15,090 bases of DNA from an uncultured Saprospiraceae bacterium (GCA_938044055.1 CALIQO010000573.1:1-15090); one strand, 5' to 3'; shown: positions 5,319-13,696, counted from the first letter of the stretch. The notes: generated by a model from the sequence alone, not told the origin. Translations and numbers: made by a program.

Positions 5319-6866
5319 GTGGATAAAGAATTAATAATTAATTCATCCCCCACAGAAGTAGAAATAGCTTTACTAGAAAATAGTAAGCTTGTAGAAATAC
5401 ATCGTCAGAAGACGGATAACAACTTCGCTGTGGGCGATATTTTTCTGGGTAGTATAAAAAAATTAATGCCTGGCCTTAATGCGGCATTTGTCGACATAGG
5501 TCATAGAAAAGATGCATTCTTACATTATACGGACATCGGTCCCCAGATTATATCTCTAAAGAAGTATACACAGATGGTCATCAATAAAAAGATGAACACC
5601 TCTTCTCTAGAGAGTTTTAAACAAGAACCTGATAACCCTAAGAATGGGAAAATAGATCAGACTTTTAGAAAGAATGATGAAGTTCTGGTGCAAGTCCTTA
5701 AAGAGCCCATATCTACTAAAGGACCTAGACTTACTTGTGAGATAACCATCCCTGGAAGATATATTGTAATTACACCTTTTAACGATGTGATTGCCATCTC
5801 CAAGAAAATTTCAGATCCTGAAGAAAGAAAAAGGTTAAAGGTTCTTATCAGTAGTATCCGACCTAAAAAATTCGGAGTTATAGTAAGAACAGCTGCGTCG
5901 GGTAAGAAAGTAGCAGATCTACATACTGAGATCAGACAACTGGAACAAAAGTGGGATACCATATATCAAGAACTCTATGCCAATAGGAAACCGCAGAAAC
6001 TACTCAGTGAAGTAGATAAAACAACGGGTCTTCTCAGAGATATCCTTGAAGAAAATTTCAATAAAATCGTGGTGAACGACCACCAGATGTTTAAAGGAAT
6101 AAAAACATTTTTAGGAGAAATTGCTCCTAAAAAAGTAAACATCGTAAAGGAGCATAAGTCACAACGACCAGTCTTCGACTCTTTCGGTATTACGAGGCAG
6201 ATAAAAGCATCCTTCGGTAAGACCTCTACTATGGGTAGTGGCGCTTACATTGTTATGGAAGGAACAGAAGCTATGCATGTAATCGATGTTAATAGTGGTC
6301 CTAAGATGCAACGCAAGTCACAAGAAGAGGCTGCCCTCAACGTCAACATGGAAGCCGCAGAAGAAATTTCTAGACAGTTGCGCTTAAGAGATATAGGAGG
6401 ATTGATCATCATTGATTTCATCGATATGAGACATTCCGATAATAAGACCAAACTGCTTCGAAGGATGAAGGAACTGATGCTCTCGGACAGAGCTCAGCAC
6501 ACGATTCTGCCGCTGAGTAAGTTCGGTCTGATGCAGATAACTAGACAACGGGCTAGACCTGAAGTTAAGATTGATACTTCTGAAGTATGTCCTACTTGTA
6601 GAGGAACAGGAAAAGCTCAGCCCACCTTGTTGATATCAGATGATATCGTACGCGACTTAGATAACATAACACGGTCTAGACCTAGATCTAAGATTTCTAT
6701 GGTAGTGCATCCATATGTATTCAGTTACCTTAAGAAAGGAATACCGAGTATACAGATGAGATGGCTTCTGAAGTATAGCAAGTGGATCGGTATTAAGCAA
6801 GACGCTAATTTTGCCATCAACGAGTACAAGTTTTACGACAGCCGAAACGATGAGATAAGATTGTAA
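5319..6866 (+). CDS. rng: Ribonuclease G/E family endoribonuclease
   Basis: A 515-residue single-strand-specific endoribonuclease that acts in rRNA maturation and mRNA decay. An S1 RNA-binding domain spans about 36-128 (VGDIFLGSIKKLMPGLNAAFVDIG...DAFLH), with a long polar loop at 74-117 of the sort seen in Bacteroidota members. The catalytic core carries the two magnesium-binding aspartates, D323 in VIDVNSG and D366 in IIIDFIDMR. The zinc-link motif CPTC (424-427) is followed by RGTG. The length and lack of the long C-terminal scaffold make it RNase G-like rather than full RNase E. The start is a GTG at 5319, chosen because translation from it gives the family's usual M-x-KELIIN beginning; the frame stays open upstream to 5208 without an ATG. 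A glycosyltransferase gene follows after 35 bases. Confidence 0.95.
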   Translation: MDKELIINSSPTEVEIALLENSKLVEIHRQKTDNNFAVGDIFLGSIKKLMPGLNAAFVDIGHRKDAFLHYTDIGPQIISLKKYTQMVINKKMNTSSLESFKQEPDNPKNGKIDQTFRKNDEVLVQVLKEPISTKGPRLTCEITIPGRYIVITPFNDVIAISKKISDPEERKRLKVLISSIRPKKFGVIVRTAASGKKVADLHTEIRQLEQKWDTIYQELYANRKPQKLLSEVDKTTGLLRDILEENFNKIVVNDHQMFKGIKTFLGEIAPKKVNIVKEHKSQRPVFDSFGITRQIKASFGKTSTMGSGAYIVMEGTEAMHVIDVNSGPKMQRKSQEEAALNVNMEAAEEISRQLRLRDIGGLIIIDFIDMRHSDNKTKLLRRMKELMLSDRAQHTILPLSKFGLMQITRQRARPEVKIDTSEVCPTCRGTGKAQPTLLISDDIVRDLDNITRSRPRSKISMVVHPYVFSYLKKGIPSIQMRWLLKYSKWIGIKQDANFAINEYKFYDSRNDEIRL

Positions 6867-6887
6867 ACAATCTCCATTGATTGTTTT
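6865..6887 (+). terminator. Weak terminator-like hairpin between rng and the glycosyltransferase gene
   Basis: AAACAATC (6865-6872) pairs perfectly with GATTGTTT (6879-6886) around a 6-base loop, followed by only a short TTATA run. Two G-C pairs make it weak. It overlaps the rng stop codon and may cause partial termination, lowering expression of the next gene. Confidence 0.35.
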
Positions 6888-6901
6888 ATACCTTGTGGGT
6901 G

Positions 6902-7930
6902 ATGGTCAGTGGACTTCCATACATCGATAATTCACAACGGATTCTAGTTGCTCCGCTAAACTGGGGTCTAGGTCATGCTACTCGATGCATTCCTATTGTA
7001 AGAGATCTTATACACAATGGCAAAGACGTAATTATTGCATCTGATGGAGAAGCGCTGGTTCTCTTACAGAAAGAATTTCCTGATTTAACATCGGTTCTGC
7101 TTCCAAGCTACGACATCTCTTATCATGGCAATTCCATGCTCCTAGATATGCTTAAGTCAGGACCAGGAATATTAAAAGCCATCAGAGCAGAAAAAAAGAA
7201 AACCAGGGAAATTTGCCTTGAGTACAAGATAGATGCAATCATCTCTGATCACAGATATGGGGTAAGACATAAAGATGTTCCATCCATCATTGTTGCCCAC
7301 CAGCTGTATATTCCTTATCCATCAGAGGCAATTGCACGTATAATTTCAAGTATAAATAGACGGTTGATTCGAAAATTCGATACCTGCTGGATACCTGATA
7401 ATCCTGCCCCTTCAAGTCTAGCTGGAAAAATGAGCAACCCAGAAGGACTACCTAGTTTTCACCATCTAGGACCTCTAAGTAGGTTAGAAATACACCCAGG
7501 AATAAAAGTAGACCGCCATGTCTCAGCTATACTCTCAGGTCCCGAACCCGCACGAAGCAAGCTAGAAAGTAAGTTGATACCAATCGTCAGAGCACAAGGC
7601 GGATTAATTGTTCAGGGGAAGCCCGGTCTAAATCATGGAAGAGATAAAGACCTCATACCTTTCCTCGGTTCTCAAGAATTGAATACATTGATTCTTTCTT
7701 CAGAATGGATCATCTGTAGGTCTGGTTATACAAGTATTATGGATCTCATGAAGCTCAATAAGAAAGCCATACTGATCCCGACACCTGGACAACCTGAGCA
7801 ATTGTATTTAGGAGATTACCTCAGCAGAAAATATCCACACAGATTCTTTTTAGTAAGGGAAAATGAAACAGAAAAAATTCCTACCATTTTAGGATCTCAA
7901 TCAGCAGAACCTTTTACGAGGCATATGTAG
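6902..7930 (+). CDS. GT-B fold glycosyltransferase (MurG-like / glycosyltransferase 28 C-terminal type)
   Basis: A 342-residue protein with two Rossmann-like halves. The N-terminal half begins RILVAPLNWGLGHATRCIPIVRDL, a pattern of MurG-like and related transferases in which the G-x-GHxxR loop lies in the acceptor/donor cleft. The C-terminal half has SSEWIICRSGYTSIMDLMKLNKKAILIPTPGQPEQLYLG, the nucleotide-sugar binding signature of Glyco_tran_28_C. Proteins of this type are frequent in Bacteroidota and are usually annotated only as glycosyltransferases. Donor and acceptor are unknown; it is not murG itself, as it lacks that enzyme's neighbours and exact motifs. I choose ATG 6902: the in-frame TTG at 6881 lies inside the hairpin at 6865-6887. 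It probably shares a transcript with rng. Confidence 0.85.
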   Translation: MVSGLPYIDNSQRILVAPLNWGLGHATRCIPIVRDLIHNGKDVIIASDGEALVLLQKEFPDLTSVLLPSYDISYHGNSMLLDMLKSGPGILKAIRAEKKKTREICLEYKIDAIISDHRYGVRHKDVPSIIVAHQLYIPYPSEAIARIISSINRRLIRKFDTCWIPDNPAPSSLAGKMSNPEGLPSFHHLGPLSRLEIHPGIKVDRHVSAILSGPEPARSKLESKLIPIVRAQGGLIVQGKPGLNHGRDKDLIPFLGSQELNTLILSSEWIICRSGYTSIMDLMKLNKKAILIPTPGQPEQLYLGDYLSRKYPHRFFLVRENETEKIPTILGSQSAEPFTRHM

Positions 7931-7947
7931 AATCAATGTTGATATTC

Positions 7948-7979
7948 TTTCCCTAGACTATTGTGAATGCTTACCTTTG
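7948..7979 (+). promoter_or_regulatory. Promoter of aspS
   Basis: TTTC (7948-7951), a 20-base spacer and a perfect -7 element TACCTTTG (7972-7979) followed by C. The predicted leader before the ATG at 8022 is about 35 bases. No T-box or other leader structure is apparent. Confidence 0.55.
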
Positions 7980-8021
7980 CCCTCGCTTTAAATCATATGA
8001 TTAACAATTCAAGAATAGAAT

Positions 8022-9788
8022 ATGTATAGATCGCACCACTGTGGAGAATTAAGAATCTCAGATGTAGAAAAAGAAATTACACTGAGCGGATGGGTACAGA
8101 AAAGTAGAGACCTAGGAGGAATGACATTCGTAGATCTGAGAGATAGATACGGCATTACTCAACTCGTTTTCAATATGGATGATAATGAACAACTGTGTAG
8201 TGAAGCGAGAAAACTAGGTAGAGAATTCGTAGTGAATTGCAGTGGAATAGTAAGAGAAAGATCTAATAAAAACCCCAATCGGGATACTGGAGATATAGAA
8301 ATAGAAGTGACCTCACTTAATATTCTTAATGCCTCCCAGACACCTCCCTTCACGATCGAGAACGATACAGACGGAGGAGACGAACTGCGGATGAAGTATA
8401 GATATCTAGACATAAGAAGAAAGCCGATACAAGAAAACTTAATCTTCCGTTCTAAACTTGCGCTAGAGACTAGAAAATATCTCGATGGTCAGGGTTTCAT
8501 AGAAATCGAAACTCCTTTCTTGATTAAGTCTACACCGGAAGGTGCAAGGGATTTCGTAGTGCCTTCTAGGCTAAACCCTAATGAGTTTTATGCACTTCCA
8601 CAATCGCCTCAGACTTTTAAGCAGATTCTGATGGTTGCCGGTATGGATAAGTATTTCCAGATCGTAAAGTGTTTTAGAGATGAAGATTTAAGAGCAGATA
8701 GGCAACCAGAATTTACCCAGATTGATTGTGAGATGTCTTTCGTTACTATAGAAGATATCCTCCAGACTTTTGAAGGATTGACGAAGCACTTATTCTCTTC
8801 CATGAAGAATATTAAACTGTCAGAATTTCCGCGTATGTCTTATGACGATGCACTGGCTTTATATGGTTCAGATAAACCGGATTTACGATTCGGAATGGAG
8901 TTTCATGAACTAGGTGATCTCGCTCAAGGCAAAGGTTTTTCAGTATTCGATAGCGCAGAAAGTGTGATCGGAATTGTAGCTCCTGGAATCGCCGACAGCT
9001 ATTCTAATAAGGATATGAAAAAACTTACCGAGTGGGTTCAGAGACCACAGATCGGAGCCAAGGGTCTTGTATACGTGAAGTTACAAGAAGACGGTAGTAT
9101 TAAGTCTACAGTAGGTAAGTTCTTCGATGATGAAGCACTCAGAACTTGGGCAGAAAGAATGGGTGCAGCGAAAGGAGATGTAATCCTTATTCTGTGTGGA
9201 GAAACAGAAAAAACAAGAAAGCAACTCGGTGAGTTGAGACTAGAGATGGGGAGAAACCTAGGGCTCATGAAAGATGGTGACTTTAAACCATTATGGGTAA
9301 TAGACTTTCCATTGCTTGAGTGGGATGAAGAAACAGAAAGATTCCATGCTATGCACCACCCATTCACTTCTCCGAAACAAGAAGATATGGATAAAATGTT
9401 ATCTGGCGATCATGCAACCATGAAAAGTCTGAGAGCAGATGCCTATGACCTTGTAATCAATGGATCTGAAATCGGAGGAGGTTCAATTAGAATTCATGAT
9501 CGTGCTTTACAATCTAAGAATTTTGATTTGCTAGGATTTACGAAAGAAGAAGCTGAAGCACAGTTTGGATTTCTGATGGGATCGTTTGAGTATGGAGCGC
9601 CTCCGCATGGGGGAATTGCATTTGGCTTCGACCGGTTAAACGCTGTTATGAATGGACAATCTAGCATCAGAGACTTTATTGCATTCCCTAAAAACAATCA
9701 AGGAAGAGATATGATGATCGATGCTCCTTCTCCAGTAGACAATCAGCAACTGGATGATTTACATCTTTCTATGATTCCTAAAGATTAG
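8022..9788 (+). CDS. aspS: Aspartyl-tRNA synthetase
   Basis: A 588-residue class IIb synthetase that charges tRNA-Asp with aspartate using ATP. The N-terminal OB-fold anticodon-binding domain (about 1-105) has the [21 protein letters not shown] signature. The catalytic domain carries [13 protein letters not shown] (171-183), QSPQTFKQ (194-201) and motif 2 [18 protein letters not shown] (218-235). Motif 3 [10 protein letters not shown] lies near 535-545. The middle region (about 285-420) is the bacterial GAD insertion domain. Residues L31 and K83 match the pattern described for discriminating enzymes rather than the H31/G83 of the non-discriminating Pseudomonas enzyme, so this one probably charges only tRNA-Asp. 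It has its own promoter and meets rsmI tail to tail with two bases between the stop codons. Confidence 0.98.
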   Translation: MYRSHHCGELRISDVEKEITLSGWVQKSRDLGGMTFVDLRDRYGITQLVFNMDDNEQLCSEARKLGREFVVNCSGIVRERSNKNPNRDTGDIEIEVTSLNILNASQTPPFTIENDTDGGDELRMKYRYLDIRRKPIQENLIFRSKLALETRKYLDGQGFIEIETPFLIKSTPEGARDFVVPSRLNPNEFYALPQSPQTFKQILMVAGMDKYFQIVKCFRDEDLRADRQPEFTQIDCEMSFVTIEDILQTFEGLTKHLFSSMKNIKLSEFPRMSYDDALALYGSDKPDLRFGMEFHELGDLAQGKGFSVFDSAESVIGIVAPGIADSYSNKDMKKLTEWVQRPQIGAKGLVYVKLQEDGSIKSTVGKFFDDEALRTWAERMGAAKGDVILILCGETEKTRKQLGELRLEMGRNLGLMKDGDFKPLWVIDFPLLEWDEETERFHAMHHPFTSPKQEDMDKMLSGDHATMKSLRADAYDLVINGSEIGGGSIRIHDRALQSKNFDLLGFTKEEAEAQFGFLMGSFEYGAPPHGGIAFGFDRLNAVMNGQSSIRDFIAFPKNNQGRDMMIDAPSPVDNQQLDDLHLSMIPKD

Positions 9789-9790
9789 GA

Positions 9791-10456
9791 TTATCGCTTT
9801 CCAGAAATAACGACAACGATTTCGCCTTTTAATTTACGTTCTGTGAGGAGCCGAGAAACCTCTATGGCTGTACCTCTTATCACTTCCTCGTATACTTTAC
9901 TGAGTTCTCGAACGATAGCGACTTGTCTTTCTTCTCCACAGTAGAGAGCCACTTCATCTATACACTTCTTAATCCTATGGGGTGATTCATAGAGCGCTAT
10001 GGTAGAAACCATTTGCGCAAGTGCCTCCCACCTGGTTTTTCTACCCTTCTTATGCGGCAAGAATCCCTCGAAATAAAACTTATCGCAAGGCAATCCAGAC
10101 ATGACTAGTGCAGGTATAATGGCTGTAGCACCGGGTAGTACCGAAACTTCTATTCCAGCATCTATACAGGACCGCAACAGAAGAAATCCAGGATCTGATA
10201 TTCCGGGCGTTCCTGCATCTGAAATCAAAGCAATACTCGATCCCTCCGCAAGATACGCTACATATTGATCCACTGTCTTGTGCTCATTAAATGCATGGTA
10301 AGCACTCATCTTCGTTGCTATCTCATAGTGCTTCAAGAGGTGACCACTGGTACGTGTGTCTTCTGCAAGAATAAGATCAACATCTTGTAATACCTTGACA
10401 GCTCGATAGGTGATGTCCTCGATATTTCCGATGGGTGTAGGAACTAGATACAACAC
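9791..10456 (-). CDS. rsmI: 16S rRNA (cytidine1402-2'-O)-methyltransferase
   Basis: A 221-residue SAM-dependent methyltransferase of the tetrapyrrole-methylase fold. RsmI adds the 2'-O-methyl group to C1402 in the decoding centre of 16S rRNA. Family motifs are YLVPTPIGNIEDIT near the start, LAEDTRTSGHLLKHY (about 30-44), SDAGTPGISDPG (about 79-90), LPGATAIIPALVMSGLP, and YESPHRI (about 157-163). The length is shorter than the roughly 286 residues of E. coli RsmI because the C-terminal extension is missing, as is common in Bacteroidota. The start is GTG at 10456, three bases after the nadC stop, with TTG as the second codon. It is co-transcribed with nadC and converges on aspS. Confidence 0.95.
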   Translation of the reverse strand: MLYLVPTPIGNIEDITYRAVKVLQDVDLILAEDTRTSGHLLKHYEIATKMSAYHAFNEHKTVDQYVAYLAEGSSIALISDAGTPGISDPGFLLLRSCIDAGIEVSVLPGATAIIPALVMSGLPCDKFYFEGFLPHKKGRKTRWEALAQMVSTIALYESPHRIKKCIDEVALYCGEERQVAIVRELSKVYEEVIRGTAIEVSRLLTERKLKGEIVVVISGKR

Positions 10457-10459
10457 CTC

Positions 10460-11320
10460 TTAAGTTCCTTTAATAACTTTAAGACTAAGATCAAGGCTGC
10501 CTGCAGAATGGGTGAGAGCACCTACAGATACGAAGTCCACTCCTGTCTTAGAAATGGCTCTTACTGTTTTAAGTGTAACACCTCCTGAAGCTTCTGTCTC
10601 GAATCTCTTTCCTACTGTAGCAACTGCTTCTCTAAGAATGGGTACTTCGAAATTGTCAAGCATGATGCGCGTAACTTGACCTACCTGCAACACCTCGTGC
10701 AGTTCTACTAAGTTTCTTACTTCTACGGTTATCCCCAGATCTTTGTTCTCTGCTTTCTTATAGGCAACCGCTTTTTCTATAGCTGATGTGATGCTTCCGC
10801 AAGCATCGATGTGATTGTCTTTAATCATCATCCAGTCATATAGGCCATCGCGATAGTTGGTACATCCTCCTATACGTACAGCCCATTTTTCCATGAACCG
10901 AAGAAGGGGTGTTGTTTTTCTTGTGTCGAGAATGGTAACGGGAATCCCCTCAACTTCAAATGCAAACCTGCTGCTCAAGGTAGATATGCCACTCATGCGC
11001 TGCATGGTATTCAGTACAAGTCTTTCTGCTTTTAATAGAGCTTGTGAGTTACAGGTTACGTAGAAAGCTATGTCACCATACTTTATGTCTTGACCATCTT
11101 CTACAAGCACTTCGATTTCTGCAGATGGGTCCACATGATGGAAGACGCGCTTTGCGAATTCTACTCCTGCAATTACACCTTCATCCTTCACCAGTAATTT
11201 AGCTTTACTGGTATCATCACTGGGGATGGTAGCTAGTGAGGTATGATCACCATCGCCTACATCCTCTGCAAGCGCTTTAACTATAAATTCATCGATTTTT
11301 TCTGCAGATATCCCTTCCAT
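10460..11320 (-). CDS. nadC: Nicotinate-nucleotide pyrophosphorylase (quinolinate phosphoribosyltransferase)
   Basis: A 286-residue enzyme that converts quinolinate and PRPP to nicotinate mononucleotide and CO2 in de novo NAD synthesis. Motifs: E19-D-V-GDGDHTS near the N-terminus, AERLVLNTMQRMSGIST (98-114), LDTRKTTP (131-138), EKWAVRIGGCTNYRDGLYDWMMIKDNH (144-170), and the C-terminal EASGGVTL with the VDFVSVGALTHS phosphate-binding strand. The usual NHR triplet reads NYR (155-157), a change at a residue that binds quinolinate in characterised enzymes. I place the start at ATG 11320. The frame extends to a TTG at 11350, but that TTG falls inside a perfect -7 promoter element. nadA and nadB are not in the window. 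rsmI follows after three bases. Confidence 0.95.
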   Translation of the reverse strand: MEGISAEKIDEFIVKALAEDVGDGDHTSLATIPSDDTSKAKLLVKDEGVIAGVEFAKRVFHHVDPSAEIEVLVEDGQDIKYGDIAFYVTCNSQALLKAERLVLNTMQRMSGISTLSSRFAFEVEGIPVTILDTRKTTPLLRFMEKWAVRIGGCTNYRDGLYDWMMIKDNHIDACGSITSAIEKAVAYKKAENKDLGITVEVRNLVELHEVLQVGQVTRIMLDNFEVPILREAVATVGKRFETEASGGVTLKTVRAISKTGVDFVSVGALTHSAGSLDLSLKVIKGT

Positions 11321-11347
11321 ATTCCTTTGTCTATTACTGAAGTGGTG

Positions 11348-11355
11348 CAAAAGTA
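11348..11355 (-). promoter_or_regulatory. -7 element of the nadC-rsmI operon
   Basis: On the minus strand TACTTTTG (11355 to 11348) followed by C is a perfect TAnnTTTG. A start of transcription near 11341 would leave a leader of about 20 bases before the ATG at 11320. No convincing -33 TTG is seen at the ideal distance; a TTTG lies too close, 12 bases upstream. No NadR or NrtR-like operator was recognised. Confidence 0.5.
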
Positions 11356-11475
11356 CAATTATTACTTCAAAGATGCACGGATGAAATTCTCTTCTGGTTT
11401 CAAGATTACCTTTAGAATATATACGATATTCAACCTTTAATACGTAATGGTATAAATTATAGAACGACGAAGCTT

Positions 11476-12540
11476 ATGTCCAACTTTAAAAATCTCATTT
11501 CTGCATCCATATTAATGGCTCTTATTGTTATGTTAACCCAGTGTAAGTCTGAGGTTGCTGAGGCTATTCCTGATGTCAGTGGTATTGATGTTTCTTATGA
11601 AATGATCCGTTACGAATCGCTTCTTTCTGATCTAGACACCTCGAATCTAAAATCGGGATTCAATCAATTAAAAGAAAGTCATCCAGTTTTTACCGATATA
11701 TACTTTAACAATGTAGTTCCGATTTCCAGTCAAGGGCTGCATGATGATGCTTTCATCTCTGAGCTAGCGAGTTTTCTTAAGGACGACAGAATCAGACGAT
11801 TACTAGATACCGTCGATGTGCTGTTTCATGATTTCCAAGAAGAATATCAAGATCAGTACACGCAAGCATATAAACTATTGAAACACTACATCCCAGAATT
11901 CGAAGCACCTAATGTATACACGCTTATATCAGAATATGCTTACCAACACTTTTTATTTCCTGATGCAACTGGAGATGGTCTAGGTGTAGGATTAGATATG
12001 TATCTGGGTCAATCCTTCGATTACAAGCGCATAGATCCTTCTTCTCCTAGTTTCAGCGACTACTTTACCAGAACATTTAGCGAAGAGCACATCCTCCGTA
12101 AGAGTATGAATGCTATAGTGGAGGATATGTTGCCTCCTGCTTCAGGGACCACCATGCTCGACCTGATGATTCACAATGGGAAGCGCTTATATATTCTTGA
12201 TAAGATATTACCTGAAGCTCACGATTCTGTGATAGTAGAATATAGCTCCGAACAGATGAAATGGGCAAGAAGTAATGAGCTTGAAATGTGGGCATTTTTC
12301 TTCAAGGAAAAGCTCTTCTATGAGACCGATATGATGACGATTAGCAAGTACATCAACCCTAGTCCTAATTCGCCAGGAATGCCGGAAGAATCTCCTGGAA
12401 GAACGGGGAATTACATGGGATGGCAGATTGTAAAAGCCTATATGAAAAAGTATCCTAAGACAACAATTAAGGATCTAATCGCTATGGGAGATTCACAGAA
12501 AATCATGGATATGTCCAGGTATAAACCTAAAAAACCATAA
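11476..12540 (+). CDS. gldB: GldB-family gliding-motility lipoprotein
   Basis: A 354-residue protein with a hydrophobic signal segment (about 7-20) ending in L20-T-Q-C23, a lipobox with an unusual Gln before the cysteine. The mature part matches GldB: IDVSYEMIRYESLL early on, then LGVGLDMYLGQSFDYKRIDP, MIHNGKRLYILDKILPEAHDSVIVEYSSEQMKWARSNELEMWAFFFKEKLFYETD, SPGRTGNYMGWQIVKAYMKKYP, and a C-terminal MSRYKPKKP. In Flavobacterium johnsoniae GldB is an essential gliding lipoprotein, but homologues occur widely in non-gliding Bacteroidota, so presence does not prove motility. It is divergent from nadC. The usual partner gldC is not next to it; a 2OG oxygenase gene follows 85 bases later. Confidence 0.88.
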   Translation: MSNFKNLISASILMALIVMLTQCKSEVAEAIPDVSGIDVSYEMIRYESLLSDLDTSNLKSGFNQLKESHPVFTDIYFNNVVPISSQGLHDDAFISELASFLKDDRIRRLLDTVDVLFHDFQEEYQDQYTQAYKLLKHYIPEFEAPNVYTLISEYAYQHFLFPDATGDGLGVGLDMYLGQSFDYKRIDPSSPSFSDYFTRTFSEEHILRKSMNAIVEDMLPPASGTTMLDLMIHNGKRLYILDKILPEAHDSVIVEYSSEQMKWARSNELEMWAFFFKEKLFYETDMMTISKYINPSPNSPGMPEESPGRTGNYMGWQIVKAYMKKYPKTTIKDLIAMGDSQKIMDMSRYKPKKP

Positions 12541-12562
12541 GCCATCCTAATCTCTACTTCTA

Positions 12563-12593
12563 TTTCAGGCATAAATCTTGTATTTTAGTTTTC
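12563..12593 (+). promoter_or_regulatory. Candidate promoter for the 2OG oxygenase gene
   Basis: TTTC (12563-12566), a 19-base spacer and TAGTTTTC (12586-12593), one mismatch to TAnnTTTG, ending 32 bases before the ATG. Both boxes are imperfect, so read-through from gldB is equally likely. Confidence 0.3.
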
Positions 12594-12625
12594 TTGTTAA
12601 TGAATTGATTTAAATAAGTATAATC

Positions 12626-13579
12626 ATGTCAGAAAGAGCCATACCTCTCGTTGATTTATCCAAGTGGGTTAACGGGAACGCAGAAGAAAAAAAAGCATTT
12701 GTCAATGAAATAGGTGAAGCATTCCATGAAGTGGGCTTCGTCAGCGTGGTAAATCACGGGATAGATCTGGATTTAGTAAGTAAATTTTATGTTTCCAGTA
12801 AAGAGTTTTTCTCTCTTCCAGTAAGCCTGAAACGGTCTTACGAGGTTAAGGATCTGGCAGGACAGCGCGGATATACATCTTTCGGTAAGGAGCACGCTAA
12901 ACAATCACAAGTAGCAGATCTAAAAGAATTCTTCCAGATAGGTCAGTGGGTCAATGCAGACGATCCTATGAAAGCAGAATACCCTGATAATGTCAGAGTA
13001 GAAGAAGTAGCTGACTTCTACCAACTGGGAAAAGAACTGTACAAGTCATTCGAATCTTCTGGTGGACATCTCTTAAGAGCTATCGCCATACATCTAGGCT
13101 TGCCTCAGGATTACTTCGATGAAAAAATAGAAAAGGGCAACAGTATTCTGAGGACGATTCATTATCCTCCGATTACAGAAGAGCCTAGATCAGCGATTAG
13201 AGCAGAACAACATGAAGATATCAACTTGATCACACTACTCGTAGGTGCATCAGCAGGGGGATTACAGTTGCTTACTGCAGAAGGAGAATGGCTAGACATC
13301 GTACCTGGAGAAAATGAGATTGTGATCAATGTAGGAGATATGCTCCAGAGATTGACCAATAATTACTTAAAATCAACAACGCATAGAGTCGTTAATCCTC
13401 CTAAAGAAGAATGGCATGTTCCCAGACTTTCTATACCGTTTTTCTTGCACCCTAAAGGGACGATGTCCCTCAATTGCTTAGAATCTTGTATCACAGAAGA
13501 TAGACCGCTCGCTTATGAGCCGACTACTGCAGGTGATTACCTAGATGAAAGGCTGAGAGAAATCGGACTAAAAAAATAA
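12626..13579 (+). CDS. Isopenicillin N synthase-like 2-oxoglutarate/Fe(II) dioxygenase
   Basis: A 317-residue oxygenase. The N-terminal DIOX_N domain (about 5-110) shows IPLVDLSKW, EAFHEVGFVSVVNHGI and FFSLPVSLK, as in plant-type and fungal 2OG oxygenases. The catalytic beta-barrel domain (about 172-275) contains the iron triad H196, D198 (EQHEDINLITLL) and H253 (STTHRVVNP), and the co-substrate site R267-L-S269 in the RxS arrangement. Such enzymes oxidise small molecules using oxygen and usually 2-oxoglutarate, though isopenicillin N synthase and ACC oxidase do not use 2-oxoglutarate. The RLS motif suggests 2-oxoglutarate use. Substrate and pathway are unknown; nothing nearby points to a biosynthetic cluster, so it may serve general metabolism. 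All active-site residues are intact. Confidence 0.92.
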   Translation: MSERAIPLVDLSKWVNGNAEEKKAFVNEIGEAFHEVGFVSVVNHGIDLDLVSKFYVSSKEFFSLPVSLKRSYEVKDLAGQRGYTSFGKEHAKQSQVADLKEFFQIGQWVNADDPMKAEYPDNVRVEEVADFYQLGKELYKSFESSGGHLLRAIAIHLGLPQDYFDEKIEKGNSILRTIHYPPITEEPRSAIRAEQHEDINLITLLVGASAGGLQLLTAEGEWLDIVPGENEIVINVGDMLQRLTNNYLKSTTHRVVNPPKEEWHVPRLSIPFFLHPKGTMSLNCLESCITEDRPLAYEPTTAGDYLDERLREIGLKK

Positions 13580-13606
13580 ATACTATTGATTTAAACCATA
13601 ATAAGC

Positions 13607-13634
13607 GACCATCTGTCTAATAATAAAGGTGGTC
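13607..13634 (+). terminator. Weak hairpin downstream of the oxygenase gene
   Basis: GACCATCT (13607-13614) pairs with AGGTGGTC (13627-13634) over 8 bases with one G-U pair and a 12-base loop, followed by only three T. It may be a weak terminator. It also abuts the tatA -33 element at 13635, so it could influence that promoter. Confidence 0.35.
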
Positions 13635-13666
13635 TTTGACTAATCACGTCAATTAGCTTATCTTTA
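13635..13666 (+). promoter_or_regulatory. Promoter of tatA
   Basis: TTTG (13635-13638), a 20-base spacer and TATCTTTA (13659-13666), one mismatch to TAnnTTTG. The spacing is close to ideal, and the predicted leader before the ATG at 13697 is about 23 bases. Confidence 0.55.
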
Positions 13667-13696
13667 CATACTTATAATTAACGAAAACAATTACTG

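Noticed and set aside
6881..6901. TTG start at 6881 for the glycosyltransferase
   Set aside because: It sits inside a hairpin stem, and the ATG at 6902 precedes all conserved sequence.
7932..7943. Short inverted repeat ATCAA-TG-TTGAT after the glycosyltransferase gene as a terminator
   Set aside because: Five A/T-rich base pairs with a 2-base loop and no T-run.
9038..9367. 109-codon open frame on the minus strand inside aspS
   Set aside because: Shadow of aspS; Ser/Pro-rich translation with no recognisable motif.
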